The notes under the pieces: generated by a model
Seen by the model: the letters and a program-made list of their open reading frames with translations, nothing else
What the model was told of the DNA's origin: nothing
Databases searched by the model: none
In this document: one piece after another, positions 18,568 to 27,423 of the stretch
Numbering within the stretch: position 1 is the stretch's first letter
Layout: the number at the start of each line of letters is the position of its first letter
Translations under genes and position numbers: made by a program
Assembly: GCA_050178015.1 (NCBI GenBank)
Contig: JBFXGM010000010.1
Coordinates: 1-64,000 of the forward strand
DNA length: 64,000 bases
DNA from: Gaoshiqia sp050178015
GTDB lineage: Bacteria; Bacteroidota; Bacteroidia; Bacteroidales; Prolixibacteraceae
Direction of reading: 5' to 3'

Positions 18568-19671
18568 TTACTGAATTTGATTGGTTACCAGGGTATCTAA
18601 CTGAACAGGAATTCCTTGTCTAAGTTGCAGAATAGCTGTTGTGAGCAGTGTATCGCCAAACTGAAGACCCTCGCGTACCTGAATGTGCGACTCCGTGCGC
18701 AAGCCAATTTTTATCCGGATTTCTTCGGCCCGGCCTTTTCGGTAAATAAACACTTTTTCTCCCTCCATTTCCGGAATGACTGCCTGTGTAGGAATAGAAA
18801 TGGTGTTCTCTATTTGCGACAAACGTGCCCTTACGCTGGCAAAACGGCCAGGTTTCAGTTCCTCATTATGGTTCGGGTACATAGCACGTACCGTGATGGT
18901 ACGGGTATCGACATCCACTTTGGGATCAACCGCATAAACATTGGCCGTAAAGGCCTTCGGCTCACCATCCAATACAAATGAAATGGGAAAGCCAGGACTT
19001 ACTTCACCGGCATACCGTTCGGGAATAGAAAATTCAATTTTTAAGGGGCTGACTTTCACAAGTCTTACAATTTTTGTTTGCGTGGTAGCAAAGGCACCTT
19101 CACTAATCATTCGCAAACCCACTATTCCGTCAAAAGGAGCGCGTAATTCGGTTTCATCAATACGAGCTTCCAACAGCTGAATATCAGCATCCAGTGACTG
19201 GAGTTCAGTAGCCACCTGATCGTAACTTTCGCGGCTGATTGCATCGCGATCGAGCAGTTGTCGCTGCCGAAATTCCCGCTCTTCGGTGAGTTTTTTTTGT
19301 GCCTGAAGTTTTAAAAGTTGTGCCTGAAGTGGTTTGTCGTTAATCTTGGCCAGCAAATCGCCTTTCTTTACACGCCGTCCTTCCGAAAAATAAATACCCA
19401 CTACTTTCCCGGAGGTTTCAAATGAAAGATCAACTTCTTCATCCGGAATCAGTGAACCGGTGCTGTAAATTAGCTCATTCATGTTGGTAGGTACAATTAC
19501 GTATCCGCTTGCAAAAGTAGGCTGACCAGCACCTCCCCGCATCATCGTTGAAGCTCTCAATTTTCCTTCATCACCCGACTTAAACGCCTTTTTAATTTTT
19601 GGAAGGGCAATGATCCCTGCTATAACAAGGATGGTTATAACGGTCAATATCAATCGGATCGATTTTTTCAT
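18568..19671 (-). CDS. RND efflux periplasmic adaptor (membrane fusion protein)
   Basis: A 367-residue adaptor with one N-terminal membrane anchor (about 5-25), a lipoyl/biotinyl half-motif pair (GKVVGIYFSEGRRVKKGDLLAKIND and AELRAPFDGIVGLRMISEGAF), a helical hairpin between them, then beta-barrel and membrane-proximal domains. It bridges the pump and TolC channel. It lacks a lipobox, so it is anchored by its helix. First gene of the operon; a 253-bp AT-rich spacer upstream presumably holds the promoter. Confidence 0.92.
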   Translation of the reverse strand: MKKSIRLILTVITILVIAGIIALPKIKKAFKSGDEGKLRASTMMRGGAGQPTFASGYVIVPTNMNELIYSTGSLIPDEEVDLSFETSGKVVGIYFSEGRRVKKGDLLAKINDKPLQAQLLKLQAQKKLTEEREFRQRQLLDRDAISRESYDQVATELQSLDADIQLLEARIDETELRAPFDGIVGLRMISEGAFATTQTKIVRLVKVSPLKIEFSIPERYAGEVSPGFPISFVLDGEPKAFTANVYAVDPKVDVDTRTITVRAMYPNHNEELKPGRFASVRARLSQIENTISIPTQAVIPEMEGEKVFIYRKGRAEEIRIKIGLRTESHIQVREGLQFGDTLLTTAILQLRQGIPVQLDTLVTNQIQ

Positions 19672-19867
19672 TCAAAAAAATTAATGATAAACTTTTGTTT
19701 GACTCTTTCTACATAAAAAGGTAAAAAGTGAAAGTAACAGTTTTTTACCATTTTTCTCTCTCATTAGTAATTGTTAACAATACCGGATATGTAAGGTCAA
19801 TTGAAAAAACTGAAAAAGTAAAACTTAGAAAAATCCATTTTTCCTAAAAAATACGTGTAAAATCATA

Positions 19868-19892
19868 AGCATGATTCCAGTTGAATCATGCT
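19868..19892 (-). terminator. Probable terminator of stand-alone receiver gene
   Basis: A perfect 10-bp inverted repeat (AGCATGATTC / GAATCATGCT) with loop CAGTT lies 32 nt past the receiver gene stop; on the minus strand it is followed by TATGATTTTAC, a weak T-tract. It separates the receiver gene from the efflux operon. An operator role is an alternative. Confidence 0.55.
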
Positions 19893-19924
19893 GTGCGAAT
19901 TAAGTTAATGGTAGTTAAAAAGAT

Positions 19925-20311
19925 TTAATAGATGCAGAGGTCCTGAAAAATACGGTTGAGTTTTTCAATATCAAAAGGCTTGGCCATAAATTCGTTCATT
20001 CCGTATGAAATACATTTGTCGCGGTCGTTGTCCATCGTATTGGCCGTAATGGCAATAATTGGCGTTTGATCGGGAATGTTGTTTTCGATTTCGTGTTCGC
20101 GGATTTTAACAGTAGCCTCCAGGCCGTCCATCACCGGCATCATGATATCCATCAGAATTACATCAAATTTGCAGGTTTTAAAGGCTTCAAAAGCTTCCAA
20201 ACCATTATTGGCAATAGTAACCTGGTGGTTGTATTTTTTTAAGCTGAATGTTACAATCCTCTGATTCAACACATTATCTTCAACCAACAATATCGAAAGT
20301 TTGTCATTCAT
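19925..20311 (-). CDS. Stand-alone response regulator receiver protein
   Basis: A 128-residue CheY-like protein made only of a receiver domain. The acidic pocket (E11, D12), phospho-acceptor D55 in LMDIMMPVMDG, conserved T/S region and K111 in MAKPF are all present, so it should be phosphorylated. The sequence style (VEDNVLNQRI, TANTMDNDRDKC, GMNEFMAKP) is that of receivers detached from hybrid histidine kinases. There is no output domain and no adjacent kinase; it probably serves as a phosphorelay or protein-interaction partner. Confidence 0.9.
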   Translation of the reverse strand: MNDKLSILLVEDNVLNQRIVTFSLKKYNHQVTIANNGLEAFEAFKTCKFDVILMDIMMPVMDGLEATVKIREHEIENNIPDQTPIIAITANTMDNDRDKCISYGMNEFMAKPFDIEKLNRIFQDLCIY

Positions 20312-20816
20312 TGCAATTTATTAAAGAGCGCTCGATAGTTAATTCCAATTTCTAAAAAAAGGAAACCCTGTAACCCAATCAAAATAGTACTATTATATAT
20401 TCTTTAATTCTTAAATAAAAAAATGAAAATAATAATAGCCTGTTGAAAGCGTGTAAAAGTTTTTTTACCAAGAGTTGCAAAAATATAAAAACTGTTCTTA
20501 TTTCTGTTTATAAACGATAAATTAACATGACTATCCCTTTGAAATCACAGATATTAGTGGAGTAATTAACAATTGTTGATAGTAGTTGTTTTTAGTATTT
20601 TTTCGTTTATGACAGATCCGATTTTGTGTTTATTTTTACTTCGCTTTTTTGGAGGAACTAGATTTGTATTTTTCAATCACAATGGTCCTATAGAAAATTT
20701 GTGTCAATTTGAAAATTTGTTTTACGAGTTTTGTTTCTTTTATTTAAACAAAAAATAGGGAATAATTAACACTTGAATGGTTTTGTTTGTTCCTGTGTGT
20801 AAGTATTTTAAAAGAG
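20312..20816. other. AT-rich intergenic region, 505 bp
   Basis: Separates the divergent receiver and DUF4175 genes. It is very AT-rich with many homopolymer runs. A TAGATTTG element at 20659-20666 matches TAnnTTTG on the plus strand but lies 150 nt before the DUF4175 start. A 61-codon open frame at 20573-20758 has phenylalanine-rich, low-complexity sequence and no recognisable homology. I see no RNA gene in it. Confidence 0.5.
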
Positions 20817-23800
20817 ATGACTAAAAACTATGAACAGCTTGTTGGTAAACTGGAAATGTTTCGAAGGAAGTATTATTTTTTTCAGTTGCTTCGTGGTTTT
20901 ATAGTAGCTATGTTGTTGTTAATTGGCTATTATTCAATTATTTTAATTTTTGAATATTTTAGCTTTTCATCTGTATTTGTTCGAAGTTTCCTGTTTATAT
21001 TTTCCGTGCTTTTTTCTGTTGGCCTTATTGTTTGGCTCGTTTTTATTCCTGTTTTCAAATTAATTGGTCTTTTTAGCCCGATGCCTTTTAAGAAGATGTC
21101 AAAACTCATTCGTGATCATTTTCCGGATATTCAGGATCAGTTAGTAAATATTTTGGAACTAGCAGAAGACAGTACTGAAAATCATGATTTAGTTTGGGCA
21201 AGTATTGATCAGAAAATTGAAACCATTAAAGTTATTGACTTTGCGTCTATACTGAATATCAAACAATTACGTAATCTTTTTTTGGGATTCATTACTGCGA
21301 CTGTTTTTGTTGTGCTCTTGGCCAATGTTTATCCAGGGTTATATGCAGAGTCAGCTTACCGGGTCGTACATTTTACACAGCATTTTTCGAAGCCTGCTCC
21401 TTTTACATTTGTTTTACTTAATAGCGATTTAAAAGTTAGAAAGGGTGATGGCTTGAAATTGGAAGTTAGATGCGAGGGTAGGGAACTGCCACAAGTGATG
21501 TATGTCAATATTGGCGGGTCCAATTTCTTGATGGATTTTGATGGTGAGTTATTTAGTTATCAATTAGATCAGGTTCATCATTCGTTTGATGTGTTTTTTA
21601 CCGATTTATTGTACCTCTCGGATAAATATCAAGTTGTATCGCTTCCTAGTCCTTCAGTACTGAGTTATTCTGTTCAGATAGAACCGCCAGCTTATACATT
21701 TTATGAGCGGGAAATAATTGAGAATTCTGGAGATTTAAACGTGCCTTATGGTTCTCGTTTGCGTTGGAATTTTAAGGCACTTGATACGGATTCTTTGCTT
21801 ATAAATTTTGAGGATACCTGTCTGATCGCATCTTTGGATATGAATGAGTTTTGTGCTGAACGTACTGCTTTCAGAAATGAACCTTATGCTGTTTCGTTGA
21901 TCAATACCTATTTTTCCAATCCCGATTTTATGCATTTCAATATTCGTATCATTCCGGATCTTTTTCCTGAAATTGAAGTTGTTCAGTTAGCAGATTCAAC
22001 AGATGATAATCGTTTCTATTTTAAAGGAGCGATCCGGGACGATTACGGTTTTCACGATTTGCATCTTTATATATTTACTAATCAGGCCGATAGTATGATT
22101 TCTATCCCGATTCAGCAAAATCTTCAAGAACAGAATTTTTATTTTACAATTGAATTTAGGGATTTATTACACTTGGGTCGGCATTTTAGCTACTATTTTA
22201 CAGTAAGTGATAACGATTATTTTCATCAGTATAAAAAGTCAAGTTCCAATACCTTTCAGTATAATATTTTGTCTGAAAGTGAATTGATTCATGCTGTCAA
22301 TAAGCAGTATGATAGTTTGGAAGACATGATGGAGAAGAGTTTTCAACTTAGCCAGGAATTGGAAAAATCTATTGAAGACTTGCGTATTAAGAGTTTAAAT
22401 GAGCTTGGTTCTGACTGGGAGAAACAACAAATAATTAAGGATATTCTCAATAGAAAGACGGCTCTTGAACAGTTAATAGGGGAGATTAAAAACGAACATT
22501 CTGACATGAACCGATTGTCCAATTCCTATTCCGAAGCAAAGGAAGAAATAGTAAAAAAACAACAACAAATAGAAGAATTGTTGGATGAAGTACTGAACGA
22601 CGAATTGAGAAAATTGTTTGATGAGTTTAATAAGCTAACCCAGGAATTTGATCAACAGAAATTGGATGAATTAATGAATAATTCTGCAGTGCCGTTGGAT
22701 GACCTGACTAAGCAACTTGAACGAAATTTACAAATGCTGAAGCGGATGAAAATTGAGCAACAACTTGAAAATGCTGTTCAACTATTACAGGAAATTTCTG
22801 ATCAGGAAAATTTTATCGGTGAATCGGTTAAAAACCAGCGCGAATTTGAGAAATCATTACAGCATGAACTGGATAATCAGAAATTGATTGAAACCATACG
22901 GGAGGAAATGAAGATGTCCCTTCAAATCAATGAATCGTTGGATAAACCAATGAACCTTTTCGATTTGGAACGTCAATTTCATGACATTAGTACAAAATAT
23001 CTGGATAATATAGAACATATTGAAAATAAGCGAATTAATAAAGCATCAAAAGGAATCGGAGAAAATTCCAAGCTGATCGAAAATTTAGCTTTTATGGTTC
23101 AACAAATGTTGGATAACAGCAGGGTAAAGCAGAAAAGGGAGGATATAAATAATTTGCGGCAAATATTGGATAATCTGGTTTTTTTATCATTCAAGGTTGA
23201 AACTGTTTTGTCGGATCTTCGCTCAGTTGGTTTTAACGATCCCGTTGTCAATCAATTAATGACGGAACAGCATATTATTCGTGATCAATCAACTGTTGTT
23301 AAAGATTCGTTATACGCATTGGCTAAACGTACGCCTATGATTGGTGGTAAAATTTCTGTGGAGTTGCTTAAGTTGGAGCAATCGCTAAATCATTCGGACG
23401 ATTTTATGAGCGAAGGAAATATTAGTAATTCGTTACGGTATCAGCAAAGTGCTTTGACTTCGGCGAACGAGTTGGCCCTGTTTTTAAACGAGACGCTCGA
23501 GAATTTGGAAAAGCAGTTGTCCGAATCCATGCCAGGAGATCAGGAATGTGATAAGCCGGGTAGCGGCGGCAAGCCTGGTTTAAATATATTGAAAGATGCG
23601 CAGCAGTCGTTAAAGGATCAGATGCAACAGCTCATTCAACAAATGAAAGATGGAAATTCGAAAGGCTTGAATGAAAATATTGGTCGTATGTTGGCTCGAC
23701 AGGAAATGTTACAACAGATGGTTCGGCAGGCCATTTTAGGGAATGAAGTTGGAAGTTCTGCTAAAGAACAACTTAGGCAGGTTGAAACTCTTATTGAACA

Positions 23801-24089
23801 AAATAGACTCGATTTAATTCAGAAAAATTTGACCAACTCGATGATTAACCGGCAAAATTTGATTCTCGATAAGTTGTTGCAAGCTGAAAAAGCTGAGATG
23901 GAACGTGATGTTGACGATGAAAGAGAATCGAAATCAGCAGACGAGAAATTTTTCAGTAACCCGGTGAAATATTTTGAGTATAAACAAACAGAGAAAATAA
24001 ATCAGCAATATATTCAATATAAAAGTTATAAATTGCGACAGTTTTATGATCAGAAATACAAGCAGTATATTAATCAGCTAAACGATTAA
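20817..24089 (+). CDS. DUF4175 large membrane protein with coiled coils
   Basis: A 1090-residue protein of the Bacteroidota DUF4175 type. Three hydrophobic helices sit in the N-terminal ~190 residues (about 22-50, 57-80 and 155-180), then a beta-rich extracytoplasmic segment (about 190-480), then a very long charged coiled-coil region (about 490-990, rich in Q, E, K and L) and a basic, tyrosine-rich C terminus. The ATG at 20817 follows an AAAAGAG purine stretch; a TTG ten codons earlier is less likely. Function unknown. It begins a tight gene row with an anti-sigma-type ATPase and ybeY, and its codon use is markedly AT-rich compared with the genes before 19700. Confidence 0.75.
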   Translation: MTKNYEQLVGKLEMFRRKYYFFQLLRGFIVAMLLLIGYYSIILIFEYFSFSSVFVRSFLFIFSVLFSVGLIVWLVFIPVFKLIGLFSPMPFKKMSKLIRDHFPDIQDQLVNILELAEDSTENHDLVWASIDQKIETIKVIDFASILNIKQLRNLFLGFITATVFVVLLANVYPGLYAESAYRVVHFTQHFSKPAPFTFVLLNSDLKVRKGDGLKLEVRCEGRELPQVMYVNIGGSNFLMDFDGELFSYQLDQVHHSFDVFFTDLLYLSDKYQVVSLPSPSVLSYSVQIEPPAYTFYEREIIENSGDLNVPYGSRLRWNFKALDTDSLLINFEDTCLIASLDMNEFCAERTAFRNEPYAVSLINTYFSNPDFMHFNIRIIPDLFPEIEVVQLADSTDDNRFYFKGAIRDDYGFHDLHLYIFTNQADSMISIPIQQNLQEQNFYFTIEFRDLLHLGRHFSYYFTVSDNDYFHQYKKSSSNTFQYNILSESELIHAVNKQYDSLEDMMEKSFQLSQELEKSIEDLRIKSLNELGSDWEKQQIIKDILNRKTALEQLIGEIKNEHSDMNRLSNSYSEAKEEIVKKQQQIEELLDEVLNDELRKLFDEFNKLTQEFDQQKLDELMNNSAVPLDDLTKQLERNLQMLKRMKIEQQLENAVQLLQEISDQENFIGESVKNQREFEKSLQHELDNQKLIETIREEMKMSLQINESLDKPMNLFDLERQFHDISTKYLDNIEHIENKRINKASKGIGENSKLIENLAFMVQQMLDNSRVKQKREDINNLRQILDNLVFLSFKVETVLSDLRSVGFNDPVVNQLMTEQHIIRDQSTVVKDSLYALAKRTPMIGGKISVELLKLEQSLNHSDDFMSEGNISNSLRYQQSALTSANELALFLNETLENLEKQLSESMPGDQECDKPGSGGKPGLNILKDAQQSLKDQMQQLIQQMKDGNSKGLNENIGRMLARQEMLQQMVRQAILGNEVGSSAKEQLRQVETLIEQNRLDLIQKNLTNSMINRQNLILDKLLQAEKAEMERDVDDERESKSADEKFFSNPVKYFEYKQTEKINQQYIQYKSYKLRQFYDQKYKQYINQLND

Positions 24090-24092
24090 ATT

Positions 24093-24512
24093 TTGAAACG
24101 TGAACTACGCATACGATCAAGTTTGTCACAGTTGAAAGAAGTACATTCATTTCTTGAAGAAATTCTTCATGAAGCCAAAATATCATCTGCCAGAAGTGGG
24201 TATATTAATCTGAGCGTTTGCGAGTCGGTTAACAATGCGATTACTCACGGAAACAAGCATGATGCTGGAAAATGGGTAACTATCCGTGCTTGTCTGTCTC
24301 AAAATATACTGACTGTTGAAGTAATGGATGAAGGTGAAGGTTTCGATTTTCGGAAGCTGCCGGATCCAACATCAAAAGAGAAAATAAAAAGTGAGGGTGG
24401 GAGAGGGCTTTTCATCATTCATAACCTGGTCGATCAGGTTAGCTTTAAAAATAGCGGTACGATTATTCAATTAAAATTTAAACTAAATCGTGAGCATCAA
24501 TTTTTATTATGA
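24093..24512 (+). CDS. Anti-sigma factor-type serine/threonine kinase (HATPase_c_2)
   Basis: A 139-residue GHKL ATPase of the RsbW/SpoIIAB type. The N box ESVNNAITHG (44-53), G1 box DEGEGFD (about 80) and G2 box EGGRGLFII (101-109) are intact. Such proteins bind ATP and phosphorylate an STAS antagonist or hold a sigma factor. No STAS or SpoIIE partner is in the window. The only plausible start is TTG at 24093, 3 nt after the DUF4175 stop, so translation is probably coupled. The end overlaps ybeY by 23 nt. Confidence 0.85.
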   Translation: MKRELRIRSSLSQLKEVHSFLEEILHEAKISSARSGYINLSVCESVNNAITHGNKHDAGKWVTIRACLSQNILTVEVMDEGEGFDFRKLPDPTSKEKIKSEGGRGLFIIHNLVDQVSFKNSGTIIQLKFKLNREHQFLL

Positions 24513-24903
24513 AGATGTTGCTGATCTTCATTTGGACAAAAAGTGTCTTAAGAACTGGATCACTTCGACCATAAAAGAAGAAGGAAAAATGCCGGGTGAA
24601 TTAAGTTTCATTTTTTGCAGTGATCCCTATTTGCTCGAAATCAATAAGCAGTATCTCGATCATGATTATTTTACCGATATCATTACTTTTGATTATGTTG
24701 AAGGAAGAATGGTTTCCGGTGATATTTTTGTAAGTGTAGATCGGGTTTCTGAAAATGCCGATACCTTTCAGGTTTCCTTTAGTGATGAATTGAATCGCAT
24801 TCTTATCCATGGTGTTTTACATTTGTGCGGCTATGCTGACAAACTTCCCCAAGAGAAGAAAATAATGACACAAAAGGAAGACTTCTACCTGGACAAATTG
24901 TAA
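24490..24903 (+). CDS. ybeY: Endoribonuclease YbeY (rRNA maturation)
   Basis: A 137-residue member of the UPF0054/YbeY family, a metal-dependent endoribonuclease involved in 16S rRNA 3' maturation and ribosome quality control. The metal motif reads HGVLHLCGYAD: the first two histidines are kept, while the third ligand position (usually H) is D, a change I associate with Bacteroidota orthologues. Start is GTG at 24490, inside the end of the preceding gene (23-nt overlap); it gives the family N terminus INFYYED. Third gene of the row before mnmG. Confidence 0.9.
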   Translation: MSINFYYEDVADLHLDKKCLKNWITSTIKEEGKMPGELSFIFCSDPYLLEINKQYLDHDYFTDIITFDYVEGRMVSGDIFVSVDRVSENADTFQVSFSDELNRILIHGVLHLCGYADKLPQEKKIMTQKEDFYLDKL

Positions 24904-24928
24904 CTTTTTCATATTAAAGCTTTTCTAT

Positions 24929-24936
24929 TAATTTTG
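24929..24936 (+). promoter_or_regulatory. Candidate -7 element for mnmG
   Basis: TAATTTTG matches TAnnTTTG perfectly and lies 19 nt before the mnmG ATG, the same distance as seen at dut and cysS. It suggests mnmG-apt-uvrC can be transcribed independently of ybeY. Confidence 0.5.
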
Positions 24937-24955
24937 TGGCTCAAAATATTTTATC

Positions 24956-26833
24956 ATGCTACCGTATTATGATGTCATTGTAGTTGGGGGAGGACATGCA
25001 GGCTGTGAAGCTGCCGCTGCTGCTGCTAATTTGGGTTCGAAAACATTGCTCATCACCATGGATATGGGTAAATATGCCCAGATGTCCTGCAATCCTGCTA
25101 TTGGGGGAATTGCCAAAGGCCAAATTGTTCGCGAGATTGACGCTCTTGGAGGATATACCGGAATTATTACAGATCGTACTTCTATTCAGTTCAGAATGCT
25201 AAATCGGTCAAAAGGACCAGCCATGTGGAGTCCGCGTTGTCAAAGCGACCGGATGCGTTTTTCTGAAATGTGGCGCAACGAGCTTGAGAAAATAGAGAAT
25301 CTTGATCTTTGGCAGGATGCTGTTGTTCATTTATTGATCGAAAATGGAGAAGTACGTGGGGTGAAGACCCAGATTGGAGTTGAGTTTAAATCGAAAACGG
25401 TTGTTTTAACTAACGGTACTTTTTTAAATGGGTTGATGCATATTGGTCGGGCACAAATGGAAGGCGGCCGCATTGGCGAATCGTCTTCTTATTTTATAAG
25501 TGATCAGTTGGCTGAAGCTGGTTTTGTTACCGGGCGTTTAAAAACGGGTACACCTGTACGAATCGACGGAAGGACTATTGATTTTTCAAAATTAACGGAG
25601 CAGAAAGGGGATGAAGGTCATTACAAGTTCTCGTATTTGCCCGAGGAGAAATCCAGCTTGCAGCAACGTAGCTGTTGGATTACTTATACAAACGAAGCAG
25701 TTCACAAAGCACTGGAGGAGGGTTTTGGTGATTCTCCGATGTATAACGGTACCATTCAGAGTACAGGCCCGCGTTATTGTCCAAGTATTGAATCAAAGCT
25801 GGTCACTTTTTCGGAAAAACCGCAACATCAGTTGTTTCTTGAGCCAGAAGGAGAGACGACCATTGAATATTATTTGAATGGTTTTTCTTCCTCACTTCCC
25901 TGGGATGTGCAGTACAAAGCCTTGCGTTTGATTCCAGGGTTAGAAAATGCGCGGATTTTTCGTCCAGGTTATGCTATCGAATACGATTATTTTGATCCTA
26001 CGCAACTCTATCATACTCTCGAAACAAAGCTTATTCAAAATTTGTTTTTTGCCGGGCAAATAAATGGAACAACCGGCTACGAGGAGGCTGCTGCCCAGGG
26101 ATTGATGGCCGGGATCAATGCACATCAAAAAGCTAAAGGTCTGCCTGATTTTCGTTTGAGTAGGGACGAGGCTTATATCGGCGTTTTGGTAGATGATTTG
26201 GTTACGAAAGGGGTAGATGAACCCTATCGGATGTTTACTTCACGGGCTGAATACCGTATTCTCTTGCGACAGGATGATGCAGATGCCCGCTTGACACCGA
26301 AAGGTTTTAAGTTGGGATTGGCTAAACAGGAGCGGATGGATTTGTTGGGGGAGAAAGTAAAACTTCGGGACGAAATCATTCAGTTTACTTCCGATTTTTC
26401 AATCAAACCACAGTTTATAAATTCACTTTTAGAGGAGAAAAATACCTCCCCACTAAAGCAGGGAGTTAAACTGAAAGACATTATTTCACGGCCTCAGTTG
26501 TCCATATTTGATTTGATTGAACCCATTGTTCCGTTTAAAAAATTTCTGAAAATAATCCCGGAACAGCGGTTTAATGAGATCGTCGAATCGGCGGAAATTT
26601 TGATTAAATATTCAGGTTACATTGAACGTGAAAAGTTAATGGCCGATAAATTCAACAGGCTTGAGCACATCAATATTGAGAATAAATTTGACTACGAAAG
26701 TCTGCATACGATATCAACTGAAGCACGTCAAAAGCTCACCAAAATACAGCCTAAAACGATCGGGCAGGCCAGTCGTATTTCGGGTGTCAGCCCGGCTGAT
26801 ATCAATGTACTATTAATCATGTTAGGTAGGTAA
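24956..26833 (+). CDS. mnmG: tRNA uridine 5-carboxymethylaminomethyl modification enzyme MnmG (GidA)
   Basis: A 625-residue FAD enzyme that, with MnmE, makes the cmnm5 modification at U34 of several tRNAs. The dinucleotide motif GGGHAG is at 11-16, followed by the family signature MSCNPAIGGIAKGQ and GTFLNG. The C-terminal helical tRNA-binding domain is complete (ends ...ADINVLLIMLGR). Full family length. The gene often lies near the replication origin; here a parS site begins right after its stop codon. Confidence 0.97.
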   Translation: MLPYYDVIVVGGGHAGCEAAAAAANLGSKTLLITMDMGKYAQMSCNPAIGGIAKGQIVREIDALGGYTGIITDRTSIQFRMLNRSKGPAMWSPRCQSDRMRFSEMWRNELEKIENLDLWQDAVVHLLIENGEVRGVKTQIGVEFKSKTVVLTNGTFLNGLMHIGRAQMEGGRIGESSSYFISDQLAEAGFVTGRLKTGTPVRIDGRTIDFSKLTEQKGDEGHYKFSYLPEEKSSLQQRSCWITYTNEAVHKALEEGFGDSPMYNGTIQSTGPRYCPSIESKLVTFSEKPQHQLFLEPEGETTIEYYLNGFSSSLPWDVQYKALRLIPGLENARIFRPGYAIEYDYFDPTQLYHTLETKLIQNLFFAGQINGTTGYEEAAAQGLMAGINAHQKAKGLPDFRLSRDEAYIGVLVDDLVTKGVDEPYRMFTSRAEYRILLRQDDADARLTPKGFKLGLAKQERMDLLGEKVKLRDEIIQFTSDFSIKPQFINSLLEEKNTSPLKQGVKLKDIISRPQLSIFDLIEPIVPFKKFLKIIPEQRFNEIVESAEILIKYSGYIEREKLMADKFNRLEHINIENKFDYESLHTISTEARQKLTKIQPKTIGQASRISGVSPADINVLLIMLGR

Positions 26834-26849
26834 TGTTCCACGTGGAACA
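26834..26849. promoter_or_regulatory. parS: parS centromere-like site
   Basis: The 16-bp perfect palindrome TGTTCCACGTGGAACA starts on the base after the mnmG stop codon and ends 14 nt before apt. It fits the near-universal bacterial parS consensus TGTTnCACGTGnAACA, the binding site of ParB (Spo0J). No parA or parB gene is in the window. It is the only full match I found here. ParB nucleates on such sites to organise and segregate the origin region. Confidence 0.9.
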
Positions 26850-26863
26850 CAAAAAAAAGACCA

Positions 26864-27382
26864 ATGAATTTAAAGAAATTTATCCGTGAGATTCCGGATT
26901 ATCCCACAAAGGGAATTAGTTTTAAGGATATTACGACCTTATTGAAAGACAAGAATGCTTTTCAGGAGGTGGTGAATGAGATCAGTGATTACTTTAAAGA
27001 GAAGGAGATTACTAAGGTTGTTTCGCTGGAATCGCGAGGTTTTATTGTGGGTGGGGCTGTGGCTTATTGTTTACATGCCGGCTTTGTTCCTGCCCGGAAA
27101 AAAGGCAAACTACCTGCCCAAACCATCCATGAATCGTACGAGTTGGAATACGGAACGGACACAATTGAAATGCATCTGGATGCCCTGAATGAAGATGATG
27201 TGGTGCTTATTCATGATGACCTGCTGGCCACCGGAGGAACAGCGCTGGCTGCCCTGAAACTGGTGCGACAAATGAATGTCAAACAGATTTATTTCTCGTT
27301 TATTTGCGATTTAAAGTTCATCGAAAACGGAAACAAGGAACTTCTTTCTGATTACGAAATGCATAGTTTGGTGGAATATTAA
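26864..27382 (+). CDS. apt: Adenine phosphoribosyltransferase
   Basis: A 172-residue purine salvage enzyme making AMP from adenine and PRPP. The opening IPDYPTKGISFKDITTLL is diagnostic, SLESRGFIVGGAVA binds the base, and the PRPP loop VLIHDDLLATGGT (114-126) is intact. Normal length. It lies 30 nt after mnmG with the parS site in the gap, and 41 nt before uvrC. Confidence 0.96.
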   Translation: MNLKKFIREIPDYPTKGISFKDITTLLKDKNAFQEVVNEISDYFKEKEITKVVSLESRGFIVGGAVAYCLHAGFVPARKKGKLPAQTIHESYELEYGTDTIEMHLDALNEDDVVLIHDDLLATGGTALAALKLVRQMNVKQIYFSFICDLKFIENGNKELLSDYEMHSLVEY

Positions 27383-27423
27383 TTTTTAATGTTGCCTTGA
27401 AATATTCCAGCACAAATAGCCGG

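Noticed and set aside
19771..19780. TTGTTAACAA palindrome upstream of the efflux operon, considered as a Crp/Fnr site
   Set aside because: Such 10-bp AT-rich palindromes arise easily here, and it lacks the 4-6 nt spacer between half-sites expected for Crp/Fnr.
20573..20758. 61-codon open frame in the AT-rich gap before the DUF4175 gene
   Set aside because: Phenylalanine-rich, low-complexity sequence typical of AT-rich chance frames; no recognisable start context or homology.
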